Shown here piece after piece: positions 8,586 through 17,418 of a DNA stretch of 64,000 nucleotides. The notes under the pieces are model-generated. The model was not told where the DNA came from. It did not search any database and saw nothing but the letters and a program-made list of their open reading frames with translations. The position numbers and the translations under genes were made by a program. The stretch's first letter is position 1. The number at the start of each line of letters is the position of its first letter. Source of the stretch: Mycobacteroides immunogenum (lineage in GTDB: Bacteria > Actinomycetota > Actinomycetes > Mycobacteriales > Mycobacteriaceae); assembly GCF_001605725.1 (NCBI RefSeq), contig NZ_CP011530.1:4216001-4280000 (forward strand), read 5' to 3'.

Positions 8586-9149
8586 TTAGCCCCCGTGCAC
8601 GTCCAACCCGTGCGCGGCCGCATAGGCGACGGCCTGGGGCAGATCGACTTTGGCGCCGACCAGGGTGGCGGTGGTCCACAACGTCGGGTCGATGCGCGCA
8701 CCACGCAGGTCGGCCCCATCGAGTTTGAGGTTCTGGGTGCGGGCGCCGGTGAAGTCGGCACCATGCAGATTGGCCTTACGCATATCGGTGCCCACCAGGT
8801 TGGCCTCGCGAAAACGACAGTCCGACAGATCCATCTCACGCAGATCGAGCCCCGCGAGCGAGGACAGCGTGAAATCGGATTCGGTGAACTTCGACGGACG
8901 CACCCGGCAGTCGGTGAAGGTGGAGCCGAGCAGGCTGCACTGCCGGAACTCCGAATGCCACAGGGAGGTGCGGCGGAAGGTGCAGTTCCGGAAGGCCGAG
9001 CCGATGTGCAGCGACTCGGTGAGGTTGGCACCGCTGAAATCACATTCGGTGAAAACCACGCGCTCGGTACGCAGTTCACGAAAGTCCTCGTCGTAGAAGG
9101 TCTCTGCGGTGATTTCGCGGTCTGTCCAATGCTCGGCCATGACTGCCAT
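8586..9149 (-). CDS. mfpA: Pentapeptide-repeat gyrase-mimic protein MfpA
   Basis: A 187-residue protein made almost entirely of pentapeptide repeats (A/C-D/N-L/F-x-x), for example FSGANLTESLHIGSAFRNCTF and FREANLVGTDMRKANLHGADF, quoted in part. It aligns well by eye with M. tuberculosis MfpA (Rv3361c), including the C-terminal DPTLWTTATLVGAKVD and AAHGLDVHGG. MfpA folds as a right-handed beta helix resembling DNA, binds gyrase and lowers fluoroquinolone susceptibility. The start is uncertain: ATG 9149 has GGAG 3 bases upstream, while ATG 9140 would give 184 residues, closer to the family length. No conservon (MfpB-E) genes are adjacent. Confidence 0.9.
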   Translation of the reverse strand: MAVMAEHWTDREITAETFYDEDFRELRTERVVFTECDFSGANLTESLHIGSAFRNCTFRRTSLWHSEFRQCSLLGSTFTDCRVRPSKFTESDFTLSSLAGLDLREMDLSDCRFREANLVGTDMRKANLHGADFTGARTQNLKLDGADLRGARIDPTLWTTATLVGAKVDLPQAVAYAAAHGLDVHGG

Positions 9150-9173
9150 TATCTCCGCGACGAGTGACACCGC

Positions 9174-9524
9174 TTAGACGAAGCTGCTCGAGGGCTGATG
9201 CAGCCCAAATCGCACGCCTTGATCGTCGGTGCAGAAAGCGAAGCGCCCAAAGCCCGGTTCCTCCGGTCCAGGATCCTCCGCCGCACCGCCGAGTTCGCGA
9301 ACGGTCCGGACGGCTGCTTCGATGTCCGCGACGCCGAAGAATATGTCTATCCGGCGGTCTTCATCGTCATTGTGCAGTCCGCCGTTGATGCCGCCCGTCT
9401 CGAGCCAGGCCTGCCCACTCTCGCCCATCGCATGGGGCGTCCAGCCCAGCAGTCCCTGATAGAACTTCTGTGCGCGTACCGCATCGGGCACGCCGATCTC
9501 AAAAAAAGTCGGTTGGCCAGTCAT
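9174..9524 (-). CDS. VOC (glyoxalase/bleomycin-resistance fold) protein
   Basis: A 116-residue single-domain protein of the vicinal oxygen chelate superfamily. It begins TFFEIGVPDAVRAQKFYQ, has LLGWTP, AWLETGGINGGLH and ends GRFAFCTDDQGVRFGLHQP. The ATG at 9524 is preceded by GGAGAGGAA, giving a clear ribosome site; a longer upstream frame is not supported. It lies 40 bases downstream of the AraC regulator on the same strand, a frequent pairing, and is probably regulated by it. Substrate is unknown. Confidence 0.85.
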   Translation of the reverse strand: MTGQPTFFEIGVPDAVRAQKFYQGLLGWTPHAMGESGQAWLETGGINGGLHNDDEDRRIDIFFGVADIEAAVRTVRELGGAAEDPGPEEPGFGRFAFCTDDQGVRFGLHQPSSSFV

Positions 9525-9564
9525 CGTGAATTCCTCTCCGCCGTTTAACGTGACGGCAGCGACG

Positions 9565-10488
9565 CTAGGCCCGCGATTCCCCCTCGTCTTGTACAAATGT
9601 TCCGCGAATGCCCGGATCGTGTATGCCGGGCAGGTCCTCGTATCGCAGCGCGGTCAACTCTCCCGGCGCGCACCCCGCGAACATCCTGAAATCCCGATTG
9701 AAATGCGCTTGATCGAAGTAGCCACACGCCACAGCGATTGAGGCGAGCGATCGGTGCCCCGGTGCGGTCAGCAGCGCCATCGCCCTGCCAAAGCGAAGCA
9801 CACGTGCGGCGGACTTGGGAGTCAGGCCGACCTGGCTACGGAAGCGACTCGCCAATCGAGCACGACTCCAACCGGTCTCGGCCACAATCTCACCCACAGA
9901 GGCGGTCCCGTGGGTTTGACTCAGCAGGCGCCACGCCCAGGCCACCTCGGGGTCGGGCTCTGGGCCATTTCCCGCCGCGCGTACCAACATCGCATCCAAC
10001 AGGTCGAATCGACGGGCCCAATCGGGCTCAGCGGCAAGGCGTTCGGCCAGGTGGCGACCCTCGTTGCCAAACAAGTCGTCCAGGCCAACCGCGCGATTAC
10101 TGATGTCATTCATCGGCAGCCCGGTGATCCGGTACATCCCCAGCGGCGTCAACCGCACCTCAAGGCAGTGCTGCATGCCCTGATGCAGGGTAGCGGTGGG
10201 TCCCTGACACGCGCCGGCGCCGAACGACTGCCACATCCGTGTGGACCGCGTGTCCGCGGCATCGGTAACAAGCAGTGGATCACCGAATTCCACGATGAGC
10301 ACCGGGTCGACACCGGCGACCTCGCGGCGGTCGACGGGTTTGTCGGAATACTCGCGAAACTCCGTGTATCCATGCGCAATCCCGGCCAACGCCGCGTCGG
10401 GCGGTCGGCTCACCGACTCCCACGCCGCGTCGCCGGGGGTCCCGCACTCGTATGCGGCCGGGCTGCCCATAGCTCCATCGTGCCTCAT
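9565..10488 (-). CDS. AraC-family transcriptional regulator
   Basis: A protein of about 307 residues with an N-terminal ligand-type domain (VDPVLIVEFGDPLLV, LEVRLTPLGMYRITGLP) and a C-terminal AraC double helix-turn-helix (SVGEIVAETGWSRARLASRF, then LASIAVACGYFDQAHFNRDF). The layout fits the family with a DUF6597-type sensor domain. The start is uncertain: GTG 10500, ATG 10488 and ATG 10470 (GGAG only 2 bases upstream) are all possible. The VOC gene follows on the same strand. The effector is unknown. Confidence 0.85.
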   Translation of the reverse strand: MRHDGAMGSPAAYECGTPGDAAWESVSRPPDAALAGIAHGYTEFREYSDKPVDRREVAGVDPVLIVEFGDPLLVTDAADTRSTRMWQSFGAGACQGPTATLHQGMQHCLEVRLTPLGMYRITGLPMNDISNRAVGLDDLFGNEGRHLAERLAAEPDWARRFDLLDAMLVRAAGNGPEPDPEVAWAWRLLSQTHGTASVGEIVAETGWSRARLASRFRSQVGLTPKSAARVLRFGRAMALLTAPGHRSLASIAVACGYFDQAHFNRDFRMFAGCAPGELTALRYEDLPGIHDPGIRGTFVQDEGESRA

Positions 10489-10577
10489 CGCCGCGAGCAC
10501 GGATACTGTGGTTCGTCTTTCGAATCCTGTTCCCCGAAGTACAGTGCGCTCATCGCGTCGGGATTGAGGAGGGAACT

Positions 10578-10964
10578 GTGCGAGCTTTCCTGGTTATGCT
10601 GGCCACGCTCATAGGCTGCGCCCCAGTCAGTTATGCCGATCCCGTCAAGTTCTCCAGCAACAGCGACCTCGGTACATGGCTGGCATCGAACGGATTCAGC
10701 TGCGTACCCGCACTCGATTTTCTGCTGTGCTCGTATCAGGAGAGGGCGCATACGTGGCAATTTCAGGCGGTCAATGGCGATACCACCGCCAAACGAAAGG
10801 CAAGCTGCGACGTGGGTACGGCATTGAGCCAAAGCCATCTGCAGGGCGAGACCTGGGCACTGTTCTCGGGAAAGGGAGATGGCGCCCTACCCGGGATGCT
10901 CGAAACGATGAACGCGAAGGGTTTGACGGACGGGAAGATCGTCACCGCATGCCCCTACAGCTAG
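10578..10964 (+). CDS. Small secreted protein of unknown function
   Basis: A 128-residue protein starting at GTG with a strong ribosome site (GAGGAGGGA 3 bases upstream). The first ~20 residues (RAFLVMLATLIGCAPVSYA) form a signal peptide with cleavage likely after SYA; the Cys at residue 14 is not in a convincing lipobox. The mature part has four cysteines, in FSCVPALDFLLCSYQ, KASCDVG and the final TACPYS. They could form two disulfides outside the cell. I do not recognise the family. It is divergent from the AraC gene. Confidence 0.65.
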   Translation: MRAFLVMLATLIGCAPVSYADPVKFSSNSDLGTWLASNGFSCVPALDFLLCSYQERAHTWQFQAVNGDTTAKRKASCDVGTALSQSHLQGETWALFSGKGDGALPGMLETMNAKGLTDGKIVTACPYS

Positions 10965-11056
10965 CCTGATCCATGTTCAGAGTTCTGAATTCATTAGCCG
11001 GCGAACATATTCCGCTGAACACGTCACGACTCTGTGCCGCTCCGGGCAATCCTGCG

Positions 11057-11557
11057 CTACTGGATGTCCAGTGTCATGAAGGTGCTGTGCGGGTCTTCGG
11101 CATAGCTGCCGAAGGGGCCACACGCAACGAACCCGTGTTTACGGTAGAGATCCCGCGCGGGGGCGAAAAATTCCATGCTTCCGGTCTCCAATGAAATTCT
11201 GCGCACTCCCCGACTCTTCGCGTCATCGAGGGCGTGCGTGAGCAGCGTCGAGGCGACACCCAAGCCTCGGCGCCGCGGATCTGTGCGCATGCTCTTGAGT
11301 TCTTCATGCCACACCGAGATTCTTGCTAGCGCAACGGTTCCGACGAGGTTTTGTTCTTCGGAGGCAACCCACATTCTGATTCCAGGTTTCTGGAGACCCG
11401 CAGCGTCCAAGGCATGCCGACTCTCTGGGGGTGCTGTCGGCGCCATGTCGTCCAAGTGAGCCTGCAAGAACGCCAGTAGCGCGGCATTCTGGAAATCTGC
11501 CGGGGTGATCACAAGCGCCACAAACTGTTCTCCATCGCTTCCGCGGATAGACCTCAT
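11057..11557 (-). CDS. GNAT-family N-acetyltransferase
   Basis: A 166-residue protein with the GNAT acetyl-CoA motif (VWHEELKSMRTDPRRRGLGVAS, where RRRGLG is the pyrophosphate loop) and the C-terminal motif FFAPARDLYRKHGFVACGPF. The ATG at 11557 (MRSIRGSDGEQF) is preferred over an upstream frame that runs into the divergent trmL gene. The acceptor is unknown; similar proteins are annotated as generic acetyltransferases. It lies 23 bases from the divergent trmL start. Confidence 0.85.
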   Translation of the reverse strand: MRSIRGSDGEQFVALVITPADFQNAALLAFLQAHLDDMAPTAPPESRHALDAAGLQKPGIRMWVASEEQNLVGTVALARISVWHEELKSMRTDPRRRGLGVASTLLTHALDDAKSRGVRRISLETGSMEFFAPARDLYRKHGFVACGPFGSYAEDPHSTFMTLDIQ

Positions 11558-11580
11558 CGCCTCTAAACCATAATGGTGAG

Positions 11581-12042
11581 ATGTTCTCCGTGCTTTTCCA
11601 CGAGCCCCGGATCGCTCCCAACACCGGGAACGCGATCCGGATGGTGGCAGGCACCGGGTGCGAGTTGCATCTGGTGCGGCCACTGTTCGATCTGTCCGAA
11701 GCCAAGGTGCGCCGCGCCGGCCTGGACTATCACGACATGGCGTCGGTGACGGTTCACGAGAGTCTGTCCGCCGCCTGGGAATCCCTGAAACCCCAACGGG
11801 TGTATGCCTTCACCGCGCATGCCAGCGTCACCTACACCGATATCGCCTACCAGCCGGGCGATGTGCTGTTGTTCGGTCCGGAACCCACCGGCCTGGACGC
11901 CGAGGTGCTCGCCGACCCGCATGTCACCGAAAAGGTACGCATCCCGCTGTTGCCAGGGCGCAGGTCGTTGAACCTGTCCAATGCCGCCGCCATCGCCGCG
12001 TACGAGGCCTGGCGTCAGCACGGCTTCGTGGGCAGTGTCTAA
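11581..12042 (+). CDS. trmL: tRNA (cytidine/uridine-34-2'-O)-methyltransferase TrmL (SpoU family)
   Basis: A 153-residue SPOUT methyltransferase. It starts MFSVLFHEPRIAPNTGNAIRM with the conserved N-x-G-N-x-R motif 1, has DVLLFGPEPTGLDAE (motif 2) and ends with the knot motif IPLLPGRRSLNLSNAAAIAAYEAWRQ. TrmL methylates the wobble nucleotide of leucine tRNAs. It corresponds to spoU (Rv3366) in the syntenic M. tuberculosis region. Its stop overlaps the convergent dnaE2 stop by 4 bases. Confidence 0.93.
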   Translation: MFSVLFHEPRIAPNTGNAIRMVAGTGCELHLVRPLFDLSEAKVRRAGLDYHDMASVTVHESLSAAWESLKPQRVYAFTAHASVTYTDIAYQPGDVLLFGPEPTGLDAEVLADPHVTEKVRIPLLPGRRSLNLSNAAAIAAYEAWRQHGFVGSV

Positions 12043-15000
12043 CGAAAGTCTCTCGAGGTGGAGCGGACCTGAAGATCCAGCGGTCGCAGCTGATCGGCCA
12101 CCACGGAAACAGCGCCACTGGCGTTTTGCACCTGACCACGGATGATCAGCGCCTGCGCGGTCACCGCCAGCTTGCGATGGCGCGACCACAGCCCCACCGA
12201 GCACACCACGTTCACCATGCCCGTCTCGTCTTCCAAGTTGATGAACGTCACCCCGGCCGCCGTGGCCGGCCGTTGCCGATGAGTGACCGCTCCCGCCACC
12301 AACACTCGTGACCCATCGGGCACATCGAGGAGCCCCTTGGCCGGAATGACCCCCAACTCGTCGAGGTGCTTGCGCAGGAATTGGGTGGGGTAGCTGTCCG
12401 GTGAGACTCCGGTGGCCCACACATCGGCGGCAGCCTGCGTCACCTCCCCCATCGCCGGAAGCACTGGGATACGCGACGACACTCCGACACCGGGCAATCG
12501 GTCGGGTCGCTGGGCGGCGGCAGCGCCCGCCACCCACAGCGCCTCACGCCGGGACATGTCGAAGCAACCCAACGCACCCGCCGTCGCCAGCGCCTCGACC
12601 TGCGCCGTGGTCAGCTGGATGCGGCCGGTCAGGTCGAGCAGAGAGGCAAATGAGCCGTGCGCTTTTCGCTCCTCGACAATGACCTGCGCTAGCTCGTCGC
12701 CAATATGGCGGACGGCGCCCAGGCCGATCCGCACCTCCAGGCCCGCATTCTCCAACGTCGCGTAGGACAGGCTGGCATTCACGTCGGGCCCGTGCACGGT
12801 GACACCGTGCCGACGCGCATCGGCCACCAAGGATTGCGGCGAGTAGAAGCCCATGGGCTGCGCGCGCAGCAGCGCCGCACAGAACGCGGCGGGGTGATGC
12901 AGCTTGAACCAGGACGAATAGAACACCAGCGAGGCGAAGCTTTGCGCATGGCTTTCCGGAAAGCCGAAATTGGCAAAGGCGTAGAGCTTTTCGTAGATCC
13001 GGTCCGCCAGCTCGCCGGTGATGCCGTGCAGGTTCCGCATGCCCTCGTAGAACCTGCTGCGCAACCGTTCCATCCGTTCCGGCGACCGTTTGGAGCCCAT
13101 GGCCCGGCGCAGCTGGTCTGATTCGGCGGGGCTGAACCCAGCGACATCGACGGCCAGCTGCATCAGCTGTTCCTGAAACAGCGGCACCCCCAGCGTCTTG
13201 TCGAGTGCGGCCGCCATGGAGGGATGGTCGTGCTGCCAATTTTTGTCGATCTTGTTGTACCGCCGGATATATGGATGCACCGAGCCCCCCTGGATGGGCC
13301 CGGGACGGATCAAGGCCACCTCCACCACCAGGTCGTAGAAACACTTGGGTTTCAGCCGGGGCAGCGTGGCCATCTGAGCACGCGACTCCACCTGAAACAC
13401 CCCCACCGAATCGGCGCGGGCCAGCATCTCGTAGACCGCCCGCTCCTTCAGATCGATATGAGCCAAGTCGACATCGATGCCCTTGTGCTCACGGACCAGG
13501 TCGATGCAATAGTGCAGCGCCGAGAGCATGCCCAGCCCCAGGAGATCAAACTTCACCAAACCCACTGCCGCACAATCATCTTTATCCCACTGCAACACAC
13601 TGCGATTTTCCATGCGCGCCCATTCGACAGGCACCACATCGGCCAGCGGCCGATCGCAGATGACCATGCCGCCGGAGTGGATGCCCATGTGGCGGGGGAA
13701 ATTCTTGATCTGCTGAGCCAGTTGGATCACCTGCGCCGGTATGCCGTCGACCTCCGCCGCATCGGCCAGACCGCCCCAATGCCCCATCTGCTTGCTCCAG
13801 GCATCCTGCTGCCCCTGCGCGAAGCCGAGCGCTTTGGCCATGTCCCGCACGGCCATCCGACCACGATAGGTGATCACATTGGCCACCTGCGCCGCGTACT
13901 CGCGACCGTACTTGTTGTAGACGTACTGGATGGCCTGTTCCCGTTCGTCCGATTCGATATCGATATCGATGTCCGGCGGCCCATCACGGGCCGGCGACAG
14001 GAACCGCTCAAATAGCAGACCATTGGCCACCGGATCGACATTGGTAACCCCGAGGGCGTAGCAGACCGCCGAATTGGCCGCCGAACCACGACCTTGGCAC
14101 AAAATATTGCTGCGACGGCAGAACTGGGTGATGTCGTGCACCACCAGGAAATAGCCCGGAAAATTCAGCTGCGCAATGATTTCCAGCTCACGCTCGATTT
14201 GAGCGTAGGCCTTCTGCGCGCCGGGCCGGGGGCCGTATCGACGCTCGGCACCTTCCAGGGCCAGATGCCGCAGCCAGCTGTCCTCGGTGTGACCGGACGG
14301 GACGTCGAACGGCGGCAACTGCGGGGCGATGAGCCGCAGGTCGAAGGCGCACGCCTCCCCCAGCTCGGCGGCTGCCGTCACCACCTCCGGGCAGTGCGAA
14401 AACAGCCGCGCCATCTCATCCCCGGAACGCAGATGCGCCCCACCCACTGGATCCAGCCAGCCTGCCGCGTCATCGAGGCTCTTGCGCGCCCGCACCGCCG
14501 CCATCGCCATGGCCAGCCGCCCACTCTTGGGTGTGGCGAAATGTGCTGCCGTGGTGGCGATGACGCCGACACCCAAGCCCGGGGCCAGCGCGGCCAGCTC
14601 GGCGTTGCGTTCATCGTCGTCCGGGTGGCCATGCCTGCTGAGTTCGATGCTGACCCGATCGGCACCGAATCGATCCACCAGATCGGCCAGCGCCTTCTCG
14701 GCGGCAGCGGGACCGCCGGCGGCCAGAGCCCGGCGTACATGCCCCTTGCGACACCCGGTCAGAATGTGCCAATGCCCTGCGGCGGCCTCGGTGAGCGCGT
14801 CAAGGTCATAGCACGGCTTACCCTTTCGATCTTTAGGTGTTCCGCCCGATAAGTGCGCGGCGGCCATCTGCCGCGACAACCGCCGGTACCCCTCCTGTCC
14901 GCGGGCCAGCACCAGCAGATGTACCGAATCCTCCGTATTGCCCTGCCCACCCAGGGATAGTTCCGCGCCGAACACTGTGGGCAGGCCGAGTTCCTTGGCG

Positions 15001-15320
15001 GCTTCCGCGAAACGGACGACCCCATAGAAACCGTCGTGATCGGTGATGGCCAGCGCCTTGAGATCCAGGCGCGCGGCCTCCTGCGCCATCTCCTCCGGCA
15101 GGCTGGCACCGTCGAGAAAGCTGAATGCCGAGTGCGCGTGCAGCTCCGCATACGGCACCCCCGAGCGCCCACGCTCCTGCGGCGGCGGCTTGTAGGGCGG
15201 ACGCTTTCGGCTCCATGCGGGACCGTCCCCACCATCACCCGGTGGGGCATGGGGATTGAGGCGCCCGTCGAGCACCCGTTCCATTTCCGCCCAGGTCGGC
15301 GGACCCTGCGACCAGCCCAC
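12039..15320 (-). CDS. dnaE2: Error-prone DNA polymerase III alpha subunit DnaE2
   Basis: A 1093-residue C-family polymerase. The N-terminal PHP domain begins YAELHAHSAFSFLDGAS. The catalytic palm has PDIDIDIESDER with the aspartate pair, and NILCQGRGSAANSAVCYALG. The C-terminal OB fold is TFINLEDETGMVNVVC. DnaE2 with ImuA'/ImuB carries out damage-induced mutagenic synthesis in mycobacteria. GTG 15320 (GWSQGPPTWAEMERVL) is chosen because it matches the DnaE2 N-terminus; upstream ATGs at 15374-15377 would translate through the LexA box. The LexA box lies 13 bases upstream of this start. Confidence 0.97.
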   Translation of the reverse strand: MGWSQGPPTWAEMERVLDGRLNPHAPPGDGGDGPAWSRKRPPYKPPPQERGRSGVPYAELHAHSAFSFLDGASLPEEMAQEAARLDLKALAITDHDGFYGVVRFAEAAKELGLPTVFGAELSLGGQGNTEDSVHLLVLARGQEGYRRLSRQMAAAHLSGGTPKDRKGKPCYDLDALTEAAAGHWHILTGCRKGHVRRALAAGGPAAAEKALADLVDRFGADRVSIELSRHGHPDDDERNAELAALAPGLGVGVIATTAAHFATPKSGRLAMAMAAVRARKSLDDAAGWLDPVGGAHLRSGDEMARLFSHCPEVVTAAAELGEACAFDLRLIAPQLPPFDVPSGHTEDSWLRHLALEGAERRYGPRPGAQKAYAQIERELEIIAQLNFPGYFLVVHDITQFCRRSNILCQGRGSAANSAVCYALGVTNVDPVANGLLFERFLSPARDGPPDIDIDIESDEREQAIQYVYNKYGREYAAQVANVITYRGRMAVRDMAKALGFAQGQQDAWSKQMGHWGGLADAAEVDGIPAQVIQLAQQIKNFPRHMGIHSGGMVICDRPLADVVPVEWARMENRSVLQWDKDDCAAVGLVKFDLLGLGMLSALHYCIDLVREHKGIDVDLAHIDLKERAVYEMLARADSVGVFQVESRAQMATLPRLKPKCFYDLVVEVALIRPGPIQGGSVHPYIRRYNKIDKNWQHDHPSMAAALDKTLGVPLFQEQLMQLAVDVAGFSPAESDQLRRAMGSKRSPERMERLRSRFYEGMRNLHGITGELADRIYEKLYAFANFGFPESHAQSFASLVFYSSWFKLHHPAAFCAALLRAQPMGFYSPQSLVADARRHGVTVHGPDVNASLSYATLENAGLEVRIGLGAVRHIGDELAQVIVEERKAHGSFASLLDLTGRIQLTTAQVEALATAGALGCFDMSRREALWVAGAAAAQRPDRLPGVGVSSRIPVLPAMGEVTQAAADVWATGVSPDSYPTQFLRKHLDELGVIPAKGLLDVPDGSRVLVAGAVTHRQRPATAAGVTFINLEDETGMVNVVCSVGLWSRHRKLAVTAQALIIRGQVQNASGAVSVVADQLRPLDLQVRSTSRDFR

Positions 15321-15332
15321 CCTCACAGTATA

Positions 15333-15348
15333 TCGAACATATGTTCGA
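15333..15348. promoter_or_regulatory. LexA (SOS) box of dnaE2
   Basis: The sequence TCGAACATATGTTCGA is a perfect palindrome and matches the mycobacterial LexA consensus TCGAAC-N4-GTTCGA exactly. It lies just upstream of the dnaE2 GTG, predicting damage-inducible repression by LexA. Confidence 0.95.
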
Positions 15349-15391
15349 TACGTCCATGCGGGATCGGCTTCCATCATTTATCCCAGCTAAG

Positions 15392-15405
15392 TAACTATCT
15401 AGTTA
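15392..15405. promoter_or_regulatory. Palindromic operator upstream of alcohol dehydrogenase
   Basis: TAACTA-TC-TAGTTA is a perfect 6-bp inverted repeat, 86 bases before the dehydrogenase start. A near copy (TAACTA-GA-TAGTAT) precedes the hydrolase at 17419. The TetR gene lies between the two targets, so it is the likely binder (inference). Confidence 0.6.
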
Positions 15406-15490
15406 TTGATATTTGAGAATACGTTCGCTAGCCTTCACAACAACGGGGCAGATAACCCTGCGGCACATACTCAGCCAAGGAGAGATCGTT

Positions 15491-16516
15491 ATGAAAGCCA
15501 TTGTCATGACAGGCGCCAACCAACCCTGGCAAGTACAGGAGGTGCCCACCCCCACCGCAGAACCTGGCCAGGTTCTGGTCAAGGTCCATGCCTCCGGCAT
15601 GTGCTACACCGACGCCTGGGCAACCCAGGGCTTCGGCGGCGACATCTACCCACAAACTCCCGGCCACGAAATCGTCGGTGAGGTCGTCGAGGTGGGCGCC
15701 GGCGTACACACTCGCCAGGTAGGAGACAGAGTGGGCGCCACCTGGGTGCAATCCGCCTGCGGGCGCTGCGCCTACTGTCGGGAAAACCGCCCCCTGACCG
15801 GCCAGACCGCCATGAACTGCGCGAATCCGCGCACCTCAGGATTCTCCGCACAAGGCGGTCACGCCGAGTACGTCGCGCTCGCCGCCGAGGGCACGGTGCT
15901 CTTGCCGGACGGGCTCCCCTACGAGCTGGCCGCACCGATGATGTGCGCCGGATACACCACCTGGAGCAGCTTCCGGGACGCCGCACCACAGCCACACGAA
16001 CGGGTGGCCGTGGTAGGTATCGGTGGCCTTGGACATGTCGCGGTGCAGCTGTCCAAGGCGAGCGGATTCGAGACCATCGCGATCACGCACTCCCCCGACA
16101 AACGGGATCTGGCCCTGCAACTCGGGGCCGATCATGTCGTCGCAAGCGGGAAAGAGCTGCTTGAACTGGGTGGCGCCGACGTCCTCATGGTGACAACAAA
16201 TGCGTTCTCCGCCGCTCAAGAGGCAATGGCAGGACTGCGACCGGACGGCCGTGTGGCGCTCAGCGGCCTGGATTTCAACCATCCATTCTCGATCTCGTCC
16301 GAAGGCGTGCCCTTTCACATGATGCGACAGAAGGTGATCGGTTCAACGCACGGCGGCCTTCAGCGACTTGCCGAAGTGCTCGACTACGCCGCCAAGGGAC
16401 GGGTGAAGCCCATCGTGCAGACCTACTCCCTGGATCAGGCCACCGAGGCGTATGACCGCCTCGTATCCGGCCAGGTGCGCTTCCGTGGAGTGTTCACCCC
16501 ATCCACGGCCGGCTAA
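15491..16516 (+). CDS. Zinc-dependent alcohol dehydrogenase (MDR family)
   Basis: A 341-residue medium-chain dehydrogenase. It has the catalytic zinc motifs ASGMCYTDAW and PGHEIVGEV, structural-zinc cysteines in CGRCAYCRENR with a distal Cys, and the Rossmann motif VVGIGGLGHVAVQLSK. The spacing between structural cysteines 3 and 4 (about 13 residues) is longer than the classical 7. It oxidises an alcohol with NAD(P)+; substrate unknown. Start ATG 15491 is preceded by AAGGAGA. It is probably controlled by the palindrome at 15392 and the TetR gene downstream. Confidence 0.9.
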   Translation: MKAIVMTGANQPWQVQEVPTPTAEPGQVLVKVHASGMCYTDAWATQGFGGDIYPQTPGHEIVGEVVEVGAGVHTRQVGDRVGATWVQSACGRCAYCRENRPLTGQTAMNCANPRTSGFSAQGGHAEYVALAAEGTVLLPDGLPYELAAPMMCAGYTTWSSFRDAAPQPHERVAVVGIGGLGHVAVQLSKASGFETIAITHSPDKRDLALQLGADHVVASGKELLELGGADVLMVTTNAFSAAQEAMAGLRPDGRVALSGLDFNHPFSISSEGVPFHMMRQKVIGSTHGGLQRLAEVLDYAAKGRVKPIVQTYSLDQATEAYDRLVSGQVRFRGVFTPSTAG

Positions 16517-16545
16517 AACTCGCACCACAATGCGGGGTCGGGGGT

Positions 16546-16579
16546 CGTCACCGGCCGGGAATCCACCCGGCCGGTGACG
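16546..16579 (+). terminator. Hairpin terminator after alcohol dehydrogenase
   Basis: A 14-bp perfect stem (CGTCACCGGCCGGG and its reverse complement, loop AATCCA) starts 30 bases after the dehydrogenase stop and before the TetR gene. No T tract follows. Confidence 0.65.
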
Positions 16580-16620
16580 GTTGGCTCATCATGCGGTCGC
16601 TTGGCTCTAGGCTCAGGGAC

Positions 16621-17193
16621 ATGCCGCCCGATGCCTCTGCGACCAAGAAGCGGCTGCTCGACGCCGCGTTCGCGGAGTTCGCCGAGCACGGGCTGGCCGG
16701 TGCGCGCGTCGACCGGATCGGCGCCGCCGCGGAAGCCAACAAGCGGTTGCTCTACGTCTACTACACCAACAAGGAGACGTTGTTCGACACCGTCGTCGCG
16801 CATTCCATCCAGCGCATGTCGGATGCGGTCCCGTTCACTCCGCAGGATCTGCCCGGCTACGCGGGCGCGTTGTTCGACCACCTCATCAAGCATCCCGAGC
16901 ACCTGCGGCTGGCCACCTGGGCCCAGTTGGAACGGCCCGTCGCAGGCCCTGCCGAAACTGCGGCCTACGCGTCAAAGGTCGCTGCGATCACCGAAACACG
17001 GCCACCTACAGGTGATGCCGAGCCGGCCGACATCTTGGCGCTCGTGCTCGGACTGACCACCGCCTGGCTCGGTGCCTCGCCGGCCCTGCGCGGCCTGACC
17101 GCAGCCGAGCCCTTCAGCCCGGAGCGCCTGGCCGCACACCGGACCGCACTCATCGCGGCGGTCGAGGCCCTCATCGCCATCGCGGGACGATGA
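16621..17193 (+). CDS. TetR-family transcriptional regulator
   Basis: A 190-residue regulator. The N-terminal helix-turn-helix is ATKKRLLDAAFAEFAEHG, then VDRIGAAAEANKRLLYVYYTNKE, typical of TetR. The ligand domain covers residues ~60-190 and includes a TetR C-terminal segment (LRLATWAQLERP). ATG 16621 gives a normal-length N-terminus. Gene position between the dehydrogenase and the hydrolase, each preceded by the same palindrome, makes it their probable local repressor. The ligand may be a substrate of one of the two enzymes (inference). Confidence 0.88.
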   Translation: MPPDASATKKRLLDAAFAEFAEHGLAGARVDRIGAAAEANKRLLYVYYTNKETLFDTVVAHSIQRMSDAVPFTPQDLPGYAGALFDHLIKHPEHLRLATWAQLERPVAGPAETAAYASKVAAITETRPPTGDAEPADILALVLGLTTAWLGASPALRGLTAAEPFSPERLAAHRTALIAAVEALIAIAGR

Positions 17194-17348
17194 CCGGCTC
17201 TGTCGCCACAGCTGAAGCACTCCACATCGCCCGATAGCGTGCCACAACACCCTCGCCCAGCAAGATCCTAAATCGGGCTCACACACCCGACCGGGGGCAC
17301 TGGTTACCTACACGTCCAAAGCTAGGCTGTCGGTCGCATCTAGGTAAC

Positions 17349-17362
17349 TAACTAGATAGTAT
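17349..17362. promoter_or_regulatory. Operator-like palindrome upstream of hydrolase
   Basis: TAACTA-GA-TAGTAT, a near copy (on the opposite strand, sharing the 12 bases ACTATCTAGTTA) of the palindrome at 15392-15405. It lies 57 bases before the hydrolase GTG and 155 bases after the TetR stop. Confidence 0.55.
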
Positions 17363-17418
17363 CCATCTACCAGCTATCACTCACCATGGTCCGCAACATT
17401 CAAATGGAGGAACACCAA

